Assembly: GCF_009932435.1 (NCBI RefSeq)
Contig: NZ_BJOU01000001.1
Location: 1,922,001 to 1,986,000 of the forward strand
Direction: 5' to 3'
Length of the DNA: 64,000 bases
From: Gordonia crocea
GTDB taxonomy: Bacteria > Actinomycetota > Actinomycetes > Mycobacteriales > Mycobacteriaceae
The notes under the pieces were generated by a model. That model saw only the letters and a list, made by a program, of their open reading frames with translations, was not told the DNA's origin and made no database searches. Both the position numbers and the translations under genes were made by a program. Below are positions 8,152 to 15,956 of this stretch, piece after piece (positions within the stretch are counted from its first letter, which is position 1; each line of letters opens with the position of its first letter).

Positions 8152-9336
8152 ATGACCGATCTGACAACGACCCTCGACGCCGTGTTGACCGGGATCACGA
8201 CCGCACCCGACGAGGGCAACCGCGTCCCGGGCGTGGTCGCCGTCGTCACCCGGGGCGACGGCACCGTCTACGAGGGTGCGGCCGGCGTCCGCTCGACTGC
8301 GGCCGACGCGCCGATGACGACGGACACCGTGTTCGCGCTCTTCTCCACGACGAAGGCCATCACCGGGACCACCGTGCTGCAATGCGTCGAGGAGGGGTTG
8401 CTCGACCTCGATGCGCCGGCCGCGGAGTACGTCCCCGAGATCGGGGCGATCGGGGTGCTCGACGGCTTCGACGACGACGGGAAGCCGGTGGTGCGCGCGG
8501 CGCGGACACCCATCACGACGCGGATGCTCATGCTGCACACCGCCGGCTTCGGATACTCGTTCTTCTCCGAGTCCTATAACCGGTTGCTGGCTGCCGACGG
8601 CCAGCCGAACGTCATCACCGCCTCGCGCGCGTCGCTGAACTCGCCGCTGTTGTTCGAGCCGGGCACCGCGTGGAACTACGGGTCCAACATGGACTGGGCC
8701 GGTCTGGTGGTGGAGTCGATCCGCGGCAAGCGGCTGGGCGAGGTCATGGCCGAGCGGGTCTTCGCCCCGCTGGGGATGGGTGATTCCGCCTTCACGATGA
8801 CCCCGTCGATGGCCGCACGCCGCGCGGAGGTCCACCAGCGGGTCGAGGGCGGTTCACTGGTCCCGACCGGGTTGGTGTTGCCCCAGGAGCCGGAGATCCA
8901 CATGGGCGGGCACGGCCTCTACTCGACGATGCCGGACTACGCCCGCTTCCTGCGGATGTGGTTGAACGACGGCGAGGGCGAGCACGGCCGGGTGCTGCAA
9001 GCCTCCACCGTCGCCCAGGCGGTACAGAACGGTTTGGGGGAGAACCTGCAGGTCACCATGCTGACCGGAGTGGATCCGACATTGTCGCACGACGCCGAGT
9101 TCTTCCCCGGCCAGCGCAAGGGGTGGTCGTACAGCTTCATGGTGAACGAAGAGACGGCGCCCACCGGCCGGCCGGCCGGATCGCTCGGCTGGGCGGGGCT
9201 GGCGAATCTCTACTACTGGATCGACCGCCAGAACGACGTCGCCGGGATCTGGGGCACGCAGATCCTGCCGTTCGCCGATCCGACCTCGATCGGCGGCTTC
9301 CTGGAGTTCGAGACCGCGGTCTACGCGGACCGGTAG
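8152..9336 (+). CDS. Serine hydrolase, beta-lactamase / esterase EstB family
   Basis: The 394-residue protein belongs to the class C beta-lactamase-like serine hydrolases (Pfam Beta-lactamase). The nucleophile motif is S65-T-T-K68; the tyrosine motif is Y176-G-S in [10 protein letters not shown]; and a [10 protein letters not shown] segment stands where the third (KTG/HxG) motif is expected. Such proteins are esterases, D-aminopeptidases or PBP4-like enzymes; few are true beta-lactamases. No signal peptide is visible, so a cytoplasmic esterase is favoured. The start ATG has a GGAGGAAACC ribosome site. It converges on the transglutaminase gene with only 13 bases between stops. Substrate unknown. 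Confidence 0.85.
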   Translation: MTDLTTTLDAVLTGITTAPDEGNRVPGVVAVVTRGDGTVYEGAAGVRSTAADAPMTTDTVFALFSTTKAITGTTVLQCVEEGLLDLDAPAAEYVPEIGAIGVLDGFDDDGKPVVRAARTPITTRMLMLHTAGFGYSFFSESYNRLLAADGQPNVITASRASLNSPLLFEPGTAWNYGSNMDWAGLVVESIRGKRLGEVMAERVFAPLGMGDSAFTMTPSMAARRAEVHQRVEGGSLVPTGLVLPQEPEIHMGGHGLYSTMPDYARFLRMWLNDGEGEHGRVLQASTVAQAVQNGLGENLQVTMLTGVDPTLSHDAEFFPGQRKGWSYSFMVNEETAPTGRPAGSLGWAGLANLYYWIDRQNDVAGIWGTQILPFADPTSIGGFLEFETAVYADR

Positions 9337-9349
9337 CGGACTGTCGCGG

Positions 9350-10198
9350 CTACGCCAGCCTGGTGATCCGCACCGTCACATCCAGTTCCGAGTCGGCGCT
9401 ACCGGTGTAGATCCCCTTGATCGGGGTGAGGTCGGCGTAGTCGCGGCCGGTCCCGACCGCGACGTGGTGGTCGTCGATGAACTTGTTGTTCGTCGGGTCG
9501 ATACCCCACCAGCCCCCGGTCCAGACCTCGATCCAGGCATGGCTCTCGCCGTCGACGGCCTCGCCGACACCGGCGCCCTCGCGGGGGTGCAGGTAGCCCG
9601 ACACGTATCGGGCCGGAATCCCGAGGCTGCGCAGCATGGCCAAGGAGATGTGGGCATAGTCCTGGCAGACGCCGCTGCGGTGGCGCCAGGCATCGGCGGC
9701 GGTCGAGTGGACCTCCGTCGTGCCCTGCTCATAGGTCATGGCCGCGTGGACCCCGGCGACCACCGCTTCGGCAGCCGCCACCGGGCTCAGGCCCGACGCG
9801 GTGTCCCGTGCGAAGGCGGTGATCTCCGGGGTGTGCGGGGTGTACGACGTGGGCTGGAGCATCTCGTCGTACTCGTCGATGAGTTGGTCGTCGCGCAGGC
9901 GGACCCAGTCCACCGACAGGGCTTCCGGCCCGCGCACCTCGTTCTCGGTCTCCACCACGGCGGTGCCGACCACCTCGAGCCGTTCGTGCGGGGTGTTCAG
10001 GTCGAACACGGTCACCGCGGTCGTCCAGTAGTCGCTGTAGCGGTACTGGCGGGCCGCGGGGACCGTGTCGACGTGGTCGACGATCACGGTTTGCCGCGTA
10101 TCGGTGCGCGGCGTGATGCGAGCCTCATTGAACGACGAGGCGACCGGGGCGGAATAGGTGAAACCGGTGGTGTGGACGATGCGCAGCCGCAGTGTCAT
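9350..10198 (-). CDS. Transglutaminase-like cysteine protease-fold protein
   Basis: The 282-residue protein has an N-terminal bacterial transglutaminase-like beta domain (MTLRLRIVHTTGFTYSAPV) and a transglutaminase core. The catalytic triad is visible: Cys178 in SGVCQDYAH, His220 in ESHAWIEVW and Asp234 in GIDPTNN. The start overlaps the alpha-E stop by four bases (ATGA), so the three genes from 12802 leftward form one operon. This trio of ATP-grasp, alpha-E and transglutaminase proteins is widely conserved in bacteria. It has been proposed from genome context to make and process a peptide or protein tag; the biochemical role is unproven. Confidence 0.88.
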   Translation of the reverse strand: MTLRLRIVHTTGFTYSAPVASSFNEARITPRTDTRQTVIVDHVDTVPAARQYRYSDYWTTAVTVFDLNTPHERLEVVGTAVVETENEVRGPEALSVDWVRLRDDQLIDEYDEMLQPTSYTPHTPEITAFARDTASGLSPVAAAEAVVAGVHAAMTYEQGTTEVHSTAADAWRHRSGVCQDYAHISLAMLRSLGIPARYVSGYLHPREGAGVGEAVDGESHAWIEVWTGGWWGIDPTNNKFIDDHHVAVGTGRDYADLTPIKGIYTGSADSELDVTVRITRLA

Positions 10199-11166
10199 GA
10201 CTGCCCTCCGTAGTCGGCGAAGTCGTGGGCCAGCCCGGTGTCGGTCCACGACACGTACGGCTCGATGTGGAAGTGTTCCTCGGCGATCGACTCGCTGACC
10301 GTGCGGCACGTCTCCTGCAGGCTGGTGAGGTAGGCCGGCAGGTCGCGGACCATTTCCGCGCGGCCGATGAACTCGATCGAACTGCGCGCGCGGCCCAGCA
10401 GGGTCAGCGCGGTGGATTGGGCGCCGACCCGGTCGGGCCGGTTGTCGAGGGCGGCGAGGTGGTGTTCGGCGACCCGCAGCGAGTGGAACACCGACCGGGG
10501 GAAGAGCCGGTCGAGCATCATGAATTCGACGACGTTCTCGGTGTCGAGGGCACCGCGGTAGGCGCGGACATAGGTGTCCTGGGCGCCGACCGCGACGAGC
10601 AGACTCATCCACGACAGGGCGTCGCGGCGGTAGGCCGACCGCGACATCAACAACCGGACGGTCATGTCGACGCGCTCGATGGACCGGCCCAGGATGAGGT
10701 AGCTGTAACCGACGTCGTGGCTCAGGGTGGCGTCGGTCAGTCCGGCGAACATGGCGGCGCGCTCTTTGACGTAGGTCAGGAAGGCATGCGGACCGAGCAG
10801 TCGTGCGCGGCGCTGGGCGTCGTCGAGGCCCATGTAAGTGGCATTGAGGCATTCCCACATCTCGCTGGAGATGACCTCGCGGGCCCCGCGGGCGTTCTCG
10901 CGGGCGGTGCGCACCAGCCCGACGATCGAGTCGGGGCACGACCGGTCGTAGGCGGCGACGTCGACGAGGGTCCACAAGGTGTGCTCGGCCTCGTCGTCGA
11001 CGGTCAGGCCCAGCACCGCCATGACGTGGCGGACCATCGAGTCGGTGTCGACGGTCGCATCCTCGAGTAGCTGCTGGACGGCGACGTCGAGGATGCGCGC
11101 CATGTCGTCGGCCCGCTCCACATAGCGGCCGATCCAATACAGCGAGTCGGCGTTACGTGCGAGCAT
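10195..11166 (-). CDS. Alpha-E domain protein
   Basis: The 323-residue all-helical protein begins MLARNADSLYWIGRYVERADD, the signature opening of the alpha-E (DUF403) family. I prefer the ATG at 11166, because AGGGAAGG sits eight bases upstream; a GTG at 11175 would add three residues. It overlaps the upstream ATP-grasp gene by 14 bases and the transglutaminase gene by four, showing tight translational coupling. The RYVERADD motif is conserved in the family, but no reaction has been assigned. It is inferred to be a partner of the circularly permuted ATP-grasp protein. Confidence 0.88.
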   Translation of the reverse strand: MLARNADSLYWIGRYVERADDMARILDVAVQQLLEDATVDTDSMVRHVMAVLGLTVDDEAEHTLWTLVDVAAYDRSCPDSIVGLVRTARENARGAREVISSEMWECLNATYMGLDDAQRRARLLGPHAFLTYVKERAAMFAGLTDATLSHDVGYSYLILGRSIERVDMTVRLLMSRSAYRRDALSWMSLLVAVGAQDTYVRAYRGALDTENVVEFMMLDRLFPRSVFHSLRVAEHHLAALDNRPDRVGAQSTALTLLGRARSSIEFIGRAEMVRDLPAYLTSLQETCRTVSESIAEEHFHIEPYVSWTDTGLAHDFADYGGQS

Positions 11167-12802
11167 CGCCGTCACCTTCCCTCGATCGACCTTGTTGCTG
11201 TTGCTGTTGCTGCTGGTCGCCGGCCCGTGTCATCGGGGGGTCGACGGTCGGCGTCGACAGGGTCATCGGCGGGATCTCGGCATCGACGAGCTCGCCGTCG
11301 TTGACCTCGCCGGGCGCCGCCGGCGCCGAGGTGGCCAGGACCCAGGTGTCCTTCGAACCGCCGCCCTGCGAGGAGTTGACCACCATCGACCCCTCTTCGA
11401 GGGCGACCCGGGTGAGCCCGCCGGGGAGTACCCACACCGATTCGCCGTCGTTGACCGCGAACGGGCGCAAGTCGACGTGGCGGGGCTTGAGGGTGTCGTC
11501 GAACATGGTCGGCGTCGTCGAGAGGGCCACCAACGGCTGGGCGATCCATCCGCGCGGGTTGGCCCGGACCTGGTCGGCGAGGCGGTCGAGTTCGGCGCGG
11601 GTGGCGAAGGGGCCGAAGACGATTCCGTAGCCGCCGCTGCCCTCGACCGGTTTGACGACGAACTCGTCGAGGCGGCGCAACACCTCGTCGCATTCGTCGG
11701 GCAGCCAACAGCGCAGCGTTTCGACGTTGTCCAGCAGGGGCTCTTCGTCGAGGTAATAGCGGATGATGTCGGGGACGTAGGTGTAGACGAGTTTGTCGTC
11801 GGCGACGCCGTTGCCGACCGCGCTGGAGATGACCACGTTGCCGGCGCGGGCGGCGTTGACCAGGCCGGCCACACCGAGCATCGAATCCGGCCGGAACTGC
11901 AGGGGGTCGAGGAAGGCGTCGTCGATGCGCCGGTAGATGACGTCGACGCGGGTCTGGCCGTCGGTGGTGCGCATGTAGACGACGTTGTCGTGGCAGAAGA
12001 GGTCGCGGCCCTCGACGAGTTCCACACCCATCTGTCGGGCCAGGAGCGAGTGCTCGAAGTAGGCGGAGTTGGCGACACCGGGGGTGAGGAGGACGACCGT
12101 CGGGTCGGCCACGCCCGACGATGCCTGCAGGGCCCGGCGCAGGTGTCGCGGGTAGTCCCGCACCGCGCGCACCCGGTGGGTGGCGAACAAGTCGGGGAAG
12201 AGCCGCGCCATGGTGCGGCGGTTCTCCATCACATAGGACACGCCCGAGGGGGCCCGGACGTTGTCCTCGAGGACGCGCAGCTGCCCCTTCTCGTCGCGGA
12301 TCAGATCGATTCCGGCGACGTGGATGCGCACGCCGTTGGGCGGGCGGATCCCGGCGGCCTCGCGGTGGAAGTGCTCGCAGGAGTTGATGAGCCGCCGGGG
12401 GAGGACGCCGTCGGCGAGGATCGCCTGTTCGCCGTAGACGTCGTCGAGGAACATCTCCAGCGCCCGCACCCGCTGGGTGATGCCGCGCTCCAACTGCCGC
12501 CACTCGGCGGCGGAGATGATGCGCGGAATCGGATCGAGGGGGAAGGGGCGTTCCTGCCCGGAGTGGGAGAACGTCACGCCCTGATCGATGAAGGCACGGC
12601 CGAGCGCGGTCAACCTGGTGCGCAGATCGGCGGGCTCGATCGCGCCGATCGAGTCGGCGACCCCGTGGTAGGGCTCGCGGACCGATCCGTCGGGCCGGAA
12701 CATCTCGTCGACCGCAGACTGGTGCAGGCCGGCCCGGTAGTGGCGGAAGGCGGCACCGGAGGGCGACAACGAGGACCCGGTGGGCGGTGCGGTCGGAGTC
12801 AT
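11153..12802 (-). CDS. Circularly permuted ATP-grasp type 2 protein
   Basis: The 549-residue protein matches the CP_ATPgrasp_2 family. Typical parts are HYRAGLHQSAVDEMFRPDG near residue 21, the VLEDNVRAPSGVSYVMENR segment near 178 and VVKPVEGSGGYGIVFGP near 383, which supplies ATP-binding lysine and glycine loop. Members are predicted amide- or peptide-forming ligases. The ATG at 12802 has GAGGAT six bases upstream. The C-terminus is unusual: after a linker rich in Pro, Thr and acidic residues it carries eight consecutive glutamines and then a charged tail, beyond the conserved fold. It is the first gene of the ATP-grasp/alpha-E/transglutaminase operon. Confidence 0.88.
   Translation of the reverse strand: MTPTAPPTGSSLSPSGAAFRHYRAGLHQSAVDEMFRPDGSVREPYHGVADSIGAIEPADLRTRLTALGRAFIDQGVTFSHSGQERPFPLDPIPRIISAAEWRQLERGITQRVRALEMFLDDVYGEQAILADGVLPRRLINSCEHFHREAAGIRPPNGVRIHVAGIDLIRDEKGQLRVLEDNVRAPSGVSYVMENRRTMARLFPDLFATHRVRAVRDYPRHLRRALQASSGVADPTVVLLTPGVANSAYFEHSLLARQMGVELVEGRDLFCHDNVVYMRTTDGQTRVDVIYRRIDDAFLDPLQFRPDSMLGVAGLVNAARAGNVVISSAVGNGVADDKLVYTYVPDIIRYYLDEEPLLDNVETLRCWLPDECDEVLRRLDEFVVKPVEGSGGYGIVFGPFATRAELDRLADQVRANPRGWIAQPLVALSTTPTMFDDTLKPRHVDLRPFAVNDGESVWVLPGGLTRVALEEGSMVVNSSQGGGSKDTWVLATSAPAAPGEVNDGELVDAEIPPMTLSTPTVDPPMTRAGDQQQQQQQQGRSREGDGDART
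11192..11215 (-). repeat. CAA/CAG microsatellite encoding eight glutamines
   Basis: On the minus strand the eight codons are a mix of CAG and CAA. The run lies in the C-terminal tail of the ATP-grasp protein, about a dozen codons before its stop and just before the overlapping alpha-E start. Such tracts are uncommon in GC-rich bacteria and prone to slippage. Confidence 0.85.
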
Positions 12803-12933
12803 AGGTGAATCCTCACCAGCGCGTATTTCCGCCGTGAGGATCACTGATTGCCGTCGTGTTACGGCTGACCGTCCTCGAGGTGGCCACCCGGCCGGGTTTC
12901 ACCGACGGGAGGAGGTTTCACCGCCGGGATCGA

Positions 12934-13455
12934 TCAGTAGCCGATCAGCCCGGCCGTGCCGTTGGACAGCCAGGTCACACCATCCCAGATCTGGTTGCGG
13001 GGGGCGATGAGCCAGATCGTCGGGCTCACCGAGCGTCCGCAGCGGACGTTGACGCGGTGCGCCCCCGGCGGCACGGACTCGCCCCGCAGCGTCGTCGTCA
13101 TGAGCATCGGCACCGGGGGCTTCGTCGGCGCCTTGTGCTTCGCCGCCGCGCCGGGTGCACGACTGCCCGGTTCGGGCTTCTGTTCCCGCTGCTGGCGCGC
13201 CTTCTGCTGCTCGGCGAGTTCGCGTTCGGGGGAGGCGACGATCCGGTCGTCCATCCAGACCCGGCAGCGGGTGTCGCGCCGGGTGGCCGAACCGCGGTGG
13301 TAGGTGATCTGCCAGTCCGAATCACCGGCGGCGGCGACCGCGATGGTCGGTACCGGTGCCGCGTTGACCGGTCCGGCACCGATCAGCGCCCCGAGTGCGA
13401 AGGCGGCGGCCGAACCGGCCGCGATGGTCTTGGTGGCTCTCCCCGTGGTGCTCAT
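12934..13455 (-). CDS. Secreted hypothetical protein
   Basis: The 173-residue protein begins MSTTGRATKTIAAGSAAAFALGALIGAGPVNAAPVP, a clear Sec signal peptide with a likely cleavage after VNA near residue 32. The mature part has a low-complexity charged linker (QQKARQQREQKPEP and a Lys/Pro-rich stretch) between two short Cys-containing beta-rich parts. The two cysteines are in RDTRCRVWMDD and VNVRCGRSV, so a disulfide is possible. The C-terminus contains IWDGVTWLSNGTAGLIGY. I do not recognise a family. Its start lies only 22 bases from the divergent SRPBCC gene start. Confidence 0.75.
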   Translation of the reverse strand: MSTTGRATKTIAAGSAAAFALGALIGAGPVNAAPVPTIAVAAAGDSDWQITYHRGSATRRDTRCRVWMDDRIVASPERELAEQQKARQQREQKPEPGSRAPGAAAKHKAPTKPPVPMLMTTTLRGESVPPGAHRVNVRCGRSVSPTIWLIAPRNQIWDGVTWLSNGTAGLIGY

Positions 13456-13477
13456 CACACGGAATACTATCAAAAAT
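13456..13477. promoter_or_regulatory. AT-rich divergent spacer with two compressed starts
   Basis: Only 22 bases separate the starts of the secreted protein and the SRPBCC protein. The spacer and adjacent bases are strikingly AT-rich for this genome (a TACTATC and AAAAATATG run). The promoter of each gene must lie partly inside the other gene or its leader. Confidence 0.4.
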
Positions 13478-14131
13478 ATGACATTGTTTATGTGGGTCTT
13501 GCTGGCGGTCGGCGTCCTCGCCGCCGCGGGGGTCCTCGGCTTGATGGTGCTGGTCCTCGCCCGCCGGTGGGCGAGGACGCCCGATCGGGCCCCGGTGGCC
13601 CAGATCGCCGCCGCGGACCTCGGGGACTACTTCGCCCGCCGCGCGGGATTCTGTGTGACCGTGTCCGCGCAGACGCCGCTGTCCCCGTCGGAGGTCTTCG
13701 ATCGGCTCGTGGGCCGGGCCTACCTGTCCACGCTGCCGTTTCTCGACGGTCCCCACTGGGTGGCCGACGACGTCGACACCACCCGCGGGGTGGGGTCGAA
13801 GCGAACCATGTCGGGAACCGTGTATTCGGTCTCTGAAAAGGTTATTCAGTATGAGAAGGACGTGCTGATAGCCCTCTCCGGGACGGCCGTGTGCACGCCG
13901 TGGACCATCGCGTCGTTCGCCGAGGAGTTCACCATCGCCCCGACCGAGCGGACCGGCGTGAGCGAGGTCCGGTGGACCATCGCCGGCACGCCGCGGTGGG
14001 TCGGTTGGTTGCCGTGGCGGTGGGGCGCGCCGCTGACGCGCCCGGTATTCGCGTTCGTCCTGCGCCACGTGCTGCGGGTGGGCGCCTTCCGGGCGCCGCG
14101 GACCCGCGACGGCCGGACCGAGGGGACCTAA
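13478..14131 (+). CDS. Membrane-anchored SRPBCC-like protein
   Basis: The 217-residue protein starts with one transmembrane helix (about residues 2-28: FMWVLLAVGVLAAAGVLGLM), then an SRPBCC/polyketide-cyclase-like domain. The pattern TPLSPSEVFDRLVG, a long central helix-free beta region and a C-terminal amphipathic stretch near LTRPVFAFVLRHVLRV support the fold assignment, which is moderate. SRPBCC domains bind hydrophobic ligands. It lies 148 bases upstream of the mce operon in the same direction, and its start region shares an AAAATATG element with the mce upstream region. A role linked to lipid uptake is possible but not shown. Confidence 0.7.
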   Translation: MTLFMWVLLAVGVLAAAGVLGLMVLVLARRWARTPDRAPVAQIAAADLGDYFARRAGFCVTVSAQTPLSPSEVFDRLVGRAYLSTLPFLDGPHWVADDVDTTRGVGSKRTMSGTVYSVSEKVIQYEKDVLIALSGTAVCTPWTIASFAEEFTIAPTERTGVSEVRWTIAGTPRWVGWLPWRWGAPLTRPVFAFVLRHVLRVGAFRAPRTRDGRTEGT

Positions 14132-14169
14132 GCCCTCGAAAGCCGCGGTCCGGACGACGCCGCTGGCGC

Positions 14170-14184
14170 CATATATAAAATATG
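14170..14184 (+). promoter_or_regulatory. AT-rich palindrome in the mce operon promoter region
   Basis: CATAT and ATATG arms flank a five-base ATAAA centre, about 100 bases before the yrbEA start. The following bases (TATGTTACTGTC) could supply a -10. A similar AAAATATG-n-n-A-(C/T)-TGT block occurs at the SRPBCC start. It could be an operator for a regulator common to both transcripts. The 148-bp gap holds no other clear feature. Confidence 0.4.
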
Positions 14185-14279
14185 TTACTGTCATCCTGAT
14201 TGTGACTACAGCCACATGACGTCACGCGGCCCCACCGGGTTTGCGGTGCGTCTCATCGAACTTCGGGGGTTGGATATCG

Positions 14280-15089
14280 ATGGCGTTTGAACTTCCCGCG
14301 GCACGCGGGCCGGTTCGCGACCTCGCGGTCGAGGCGGGCCACACGCTCGGCTTCGCGCTCCAGTCGATCGGCGCCCTGGTCGTCGCGACACTGCGGTTCC
14401 GGCTGTCGCTGTCGGAGACGCTCAACCAGATCATCTTCATCGGCCGCGTGAGCACCGGGCCGTCGCTGTTGCTGATGATCCCGGTGGGTGTCTTCATCGC
14501 GGTGTCGGTCGGTGAGCTGGCCGGCCGCATCGGTGCGGGTGGCTACTCCGGCGCCGTCGTCGCCTTCGTCATCGTCGGCCAGGCCGCCGCCCTGGTCTGC
14601 GCGCTGATGATGGCCGGTGTGGCGGGGTCGGCGATCTGCACCGATCTGGGCTCCCGCAAGATCCGCGAAGAGATCGACGCCATGGAGGTCATGGGCCTCA
14701 ACGTCATCGAGCGGTTGGTCGCCCCGCGGATCGCCGCGGCGATCATCGTGTCCCTCGTGCTGTGCTCGCTGGTCACGGTGACGGGCGTGGGGGCGTGCTA
14801 CCTCTACCACATCTACGTCCAGCACCTGCCCGCCGGAGCGTTCATGTCGACGTTCAGCCAATACGGGCGGATGTCGGACTTCACCATGGCGTTGGTCAAG
14901 GCGACGATGTTCGCCCTTCTGTCGACGATCGTGGCCTGCTTCAAGGGGTTGCACGCCCGCGGCGGGCCGAGCGGCGTCGCCGACGCGGTGAACGAGGCCG
15001 TCGTCATCGCCTTCGCGCTGGTCTTCATCTTCAACACGATCCTGTCGCAGGTCTACACGGTGATCGTCCCGGCAGTGGGGGCGTACTGA
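14280..15089 (+). CDS. yrbEA: MlaE/YrbE-family permease of the mce operon (YrbEA)
   Basis: The 269-residue integral membrane protein belongs to the MlaE/YrbE permease family. It shows the conserved ATDLGSRKIREEIDAMEVMGL-type cytoplasmic loop, here ICTDLGSRKIREEIDAMEV near residue 118, and about five hydrophobic spans. Paired YrbEA/YrbEB proteins form the membrane channel of Mce lipid importers, driven by a separate MceG ATPase that is not in this window. The ATG at 14280 has a GGGGG run about ten bases upstream. Only one base separates its stop from yrbEB. Confidence 0.9.
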   Translation: MAFELPAARGPVRDLAVEAGHTLGFALQSIGALVVATLRFRLSLSETLNQIIFIGRVSTGPSLLLMIPVGVFIAVSVGELAGRIGAGGYSGAVVAFVIVGQAAALVCALMMAGVAGSAICTDLGSRKIREEIDAMEVMGLNVIERLVAPRIAAAIIVSLVLCSLVTVTGVGACYLYHIYVQHLPAGAFMSTFSQYGRMSDFTMALVKATMFALLSTIVACFKGLHARGGPSGVADAVNEAVVIAFALVFIFNTILSQVYTVIVPAVGAY

Positions 15090-15090
15090 C

Positions 15091-15954
15091 ATGGTCTCGA
15101 CAGCCGACATCCGCGTCCGCGGCAACCGCGGGATCAGCCGACGGGTTGTCCCGGTCGCCGACCAGACGGTCCGTCTCGGCGAGTACGTCACCTTCATCTT
15201 CCGGGCGATCGTGGCGATCCCGTACACCCTGGTCTACTACCGCAAGCATGTGATCCGGCAGATCGCCGAAATGACGTTCGGCACCAAGTCGCTGCTCTCC
15301 GGCGGCGGAACCATGGGCATCGTGCTGGCCATGTCGCTTGCCGCCGCCATGATGCTCGGCGTCGAGACCTACCGCGGCCTCCAACTGGTCGGGATGACGT
15401 CGATGTCGGGAATGCTGGCCGCCATCGCCAACACCCGCGAACTCGCACCGGTGGTCGTCGCGATTGCCTTGGCGGCCAAGGTCGGCACCGGGTTCACCGC
15501 CCAGATCGGCGCGATGCGCATCTCCGACGAGATCGCCGCCCTCGACGTGATGGCCATCCGCTCGATCCCGTTCCTGGCGACCACGCGGATGATCGCCGCG
15601 ATGGTGTGTGTGCTGCCGATCTACATGATCGGCCTCCTCGCCAGCTACATCTCCACCCGTGCGGTGGTCGTGTGGTTCAACGGTGAATCGTCGGGAACCT
15701 ACGACTACTTCTTCCACCTCGCGCTGACCCCGACGGACCTGCTTTTCTCCGCGACCAAGGCCGTCGTCTTCGCCGGCATCGTCACCCTCGTGCAATGCTC
15801 CTACGGCTACTTCGCCAGCGGCGGTCCCGAAGGAGTCGGCCAGGCGGCGGGCCGGGCGCTGCGCACGTCGATCCTGGCCATCGGAATTTTCGACGTCATC
15901 TTCACCTTCGGTCTCTGGGGACTGGTTCCGCAGATCCCGGGATTGGGGCTGTAG
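15091..15954 (+). CDS. yrbEB: MlaE/YrbE-family permease of the mce operon (YrbEB)
   Basis: The 287-residue integral membrane protein is the second YrbE permease subunit. The family loop QIGAMRISDEIAALDVMAI lies near residue 147, and hydrophobic spans match those of YrbEA. It is expected to pair with YrbEA in the inner membrane and to receive substrate from the MceA-F assembly. Gaps of one base upstream and two bases downstream place it firmly in the mce operon. Confidence 0.9.
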   Translation: MVSTADIRVRGNRGISRRVVPVADQTVRLGEYVTFIFRAIVAIPYTLVYYRKHVIRQIAEMTFGTKSLLSGGGTMGIVLAMSLAAAMMLGVETYRGLQLVGMTSMSGMLAAIANTRELAPVVVAIALAAKVGTGFTAQIGAMRISDEIAALDVMAIRSIPFLATTRMIAAMVCVLPIYMIGLLASYISTRAVVVWFNGESSGTYDYFFHLALTPTDLLFSATKAVVFAGIVTLVQCSYGYFASGGPEGVGQAAGRALRTSILAIGIFDVIFTFGLWGLVPQIPGLGL

Positions 15955-15956
15955 CG

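Noticed and set aside
8152..9336. Antibiotic-resistance beta-lactamase
   Set aside because: The serine hydrolase motifs fit the family, but there is no signal peptide and the tyrosine motif is Y-G-S, closer to esterases and peptidases.
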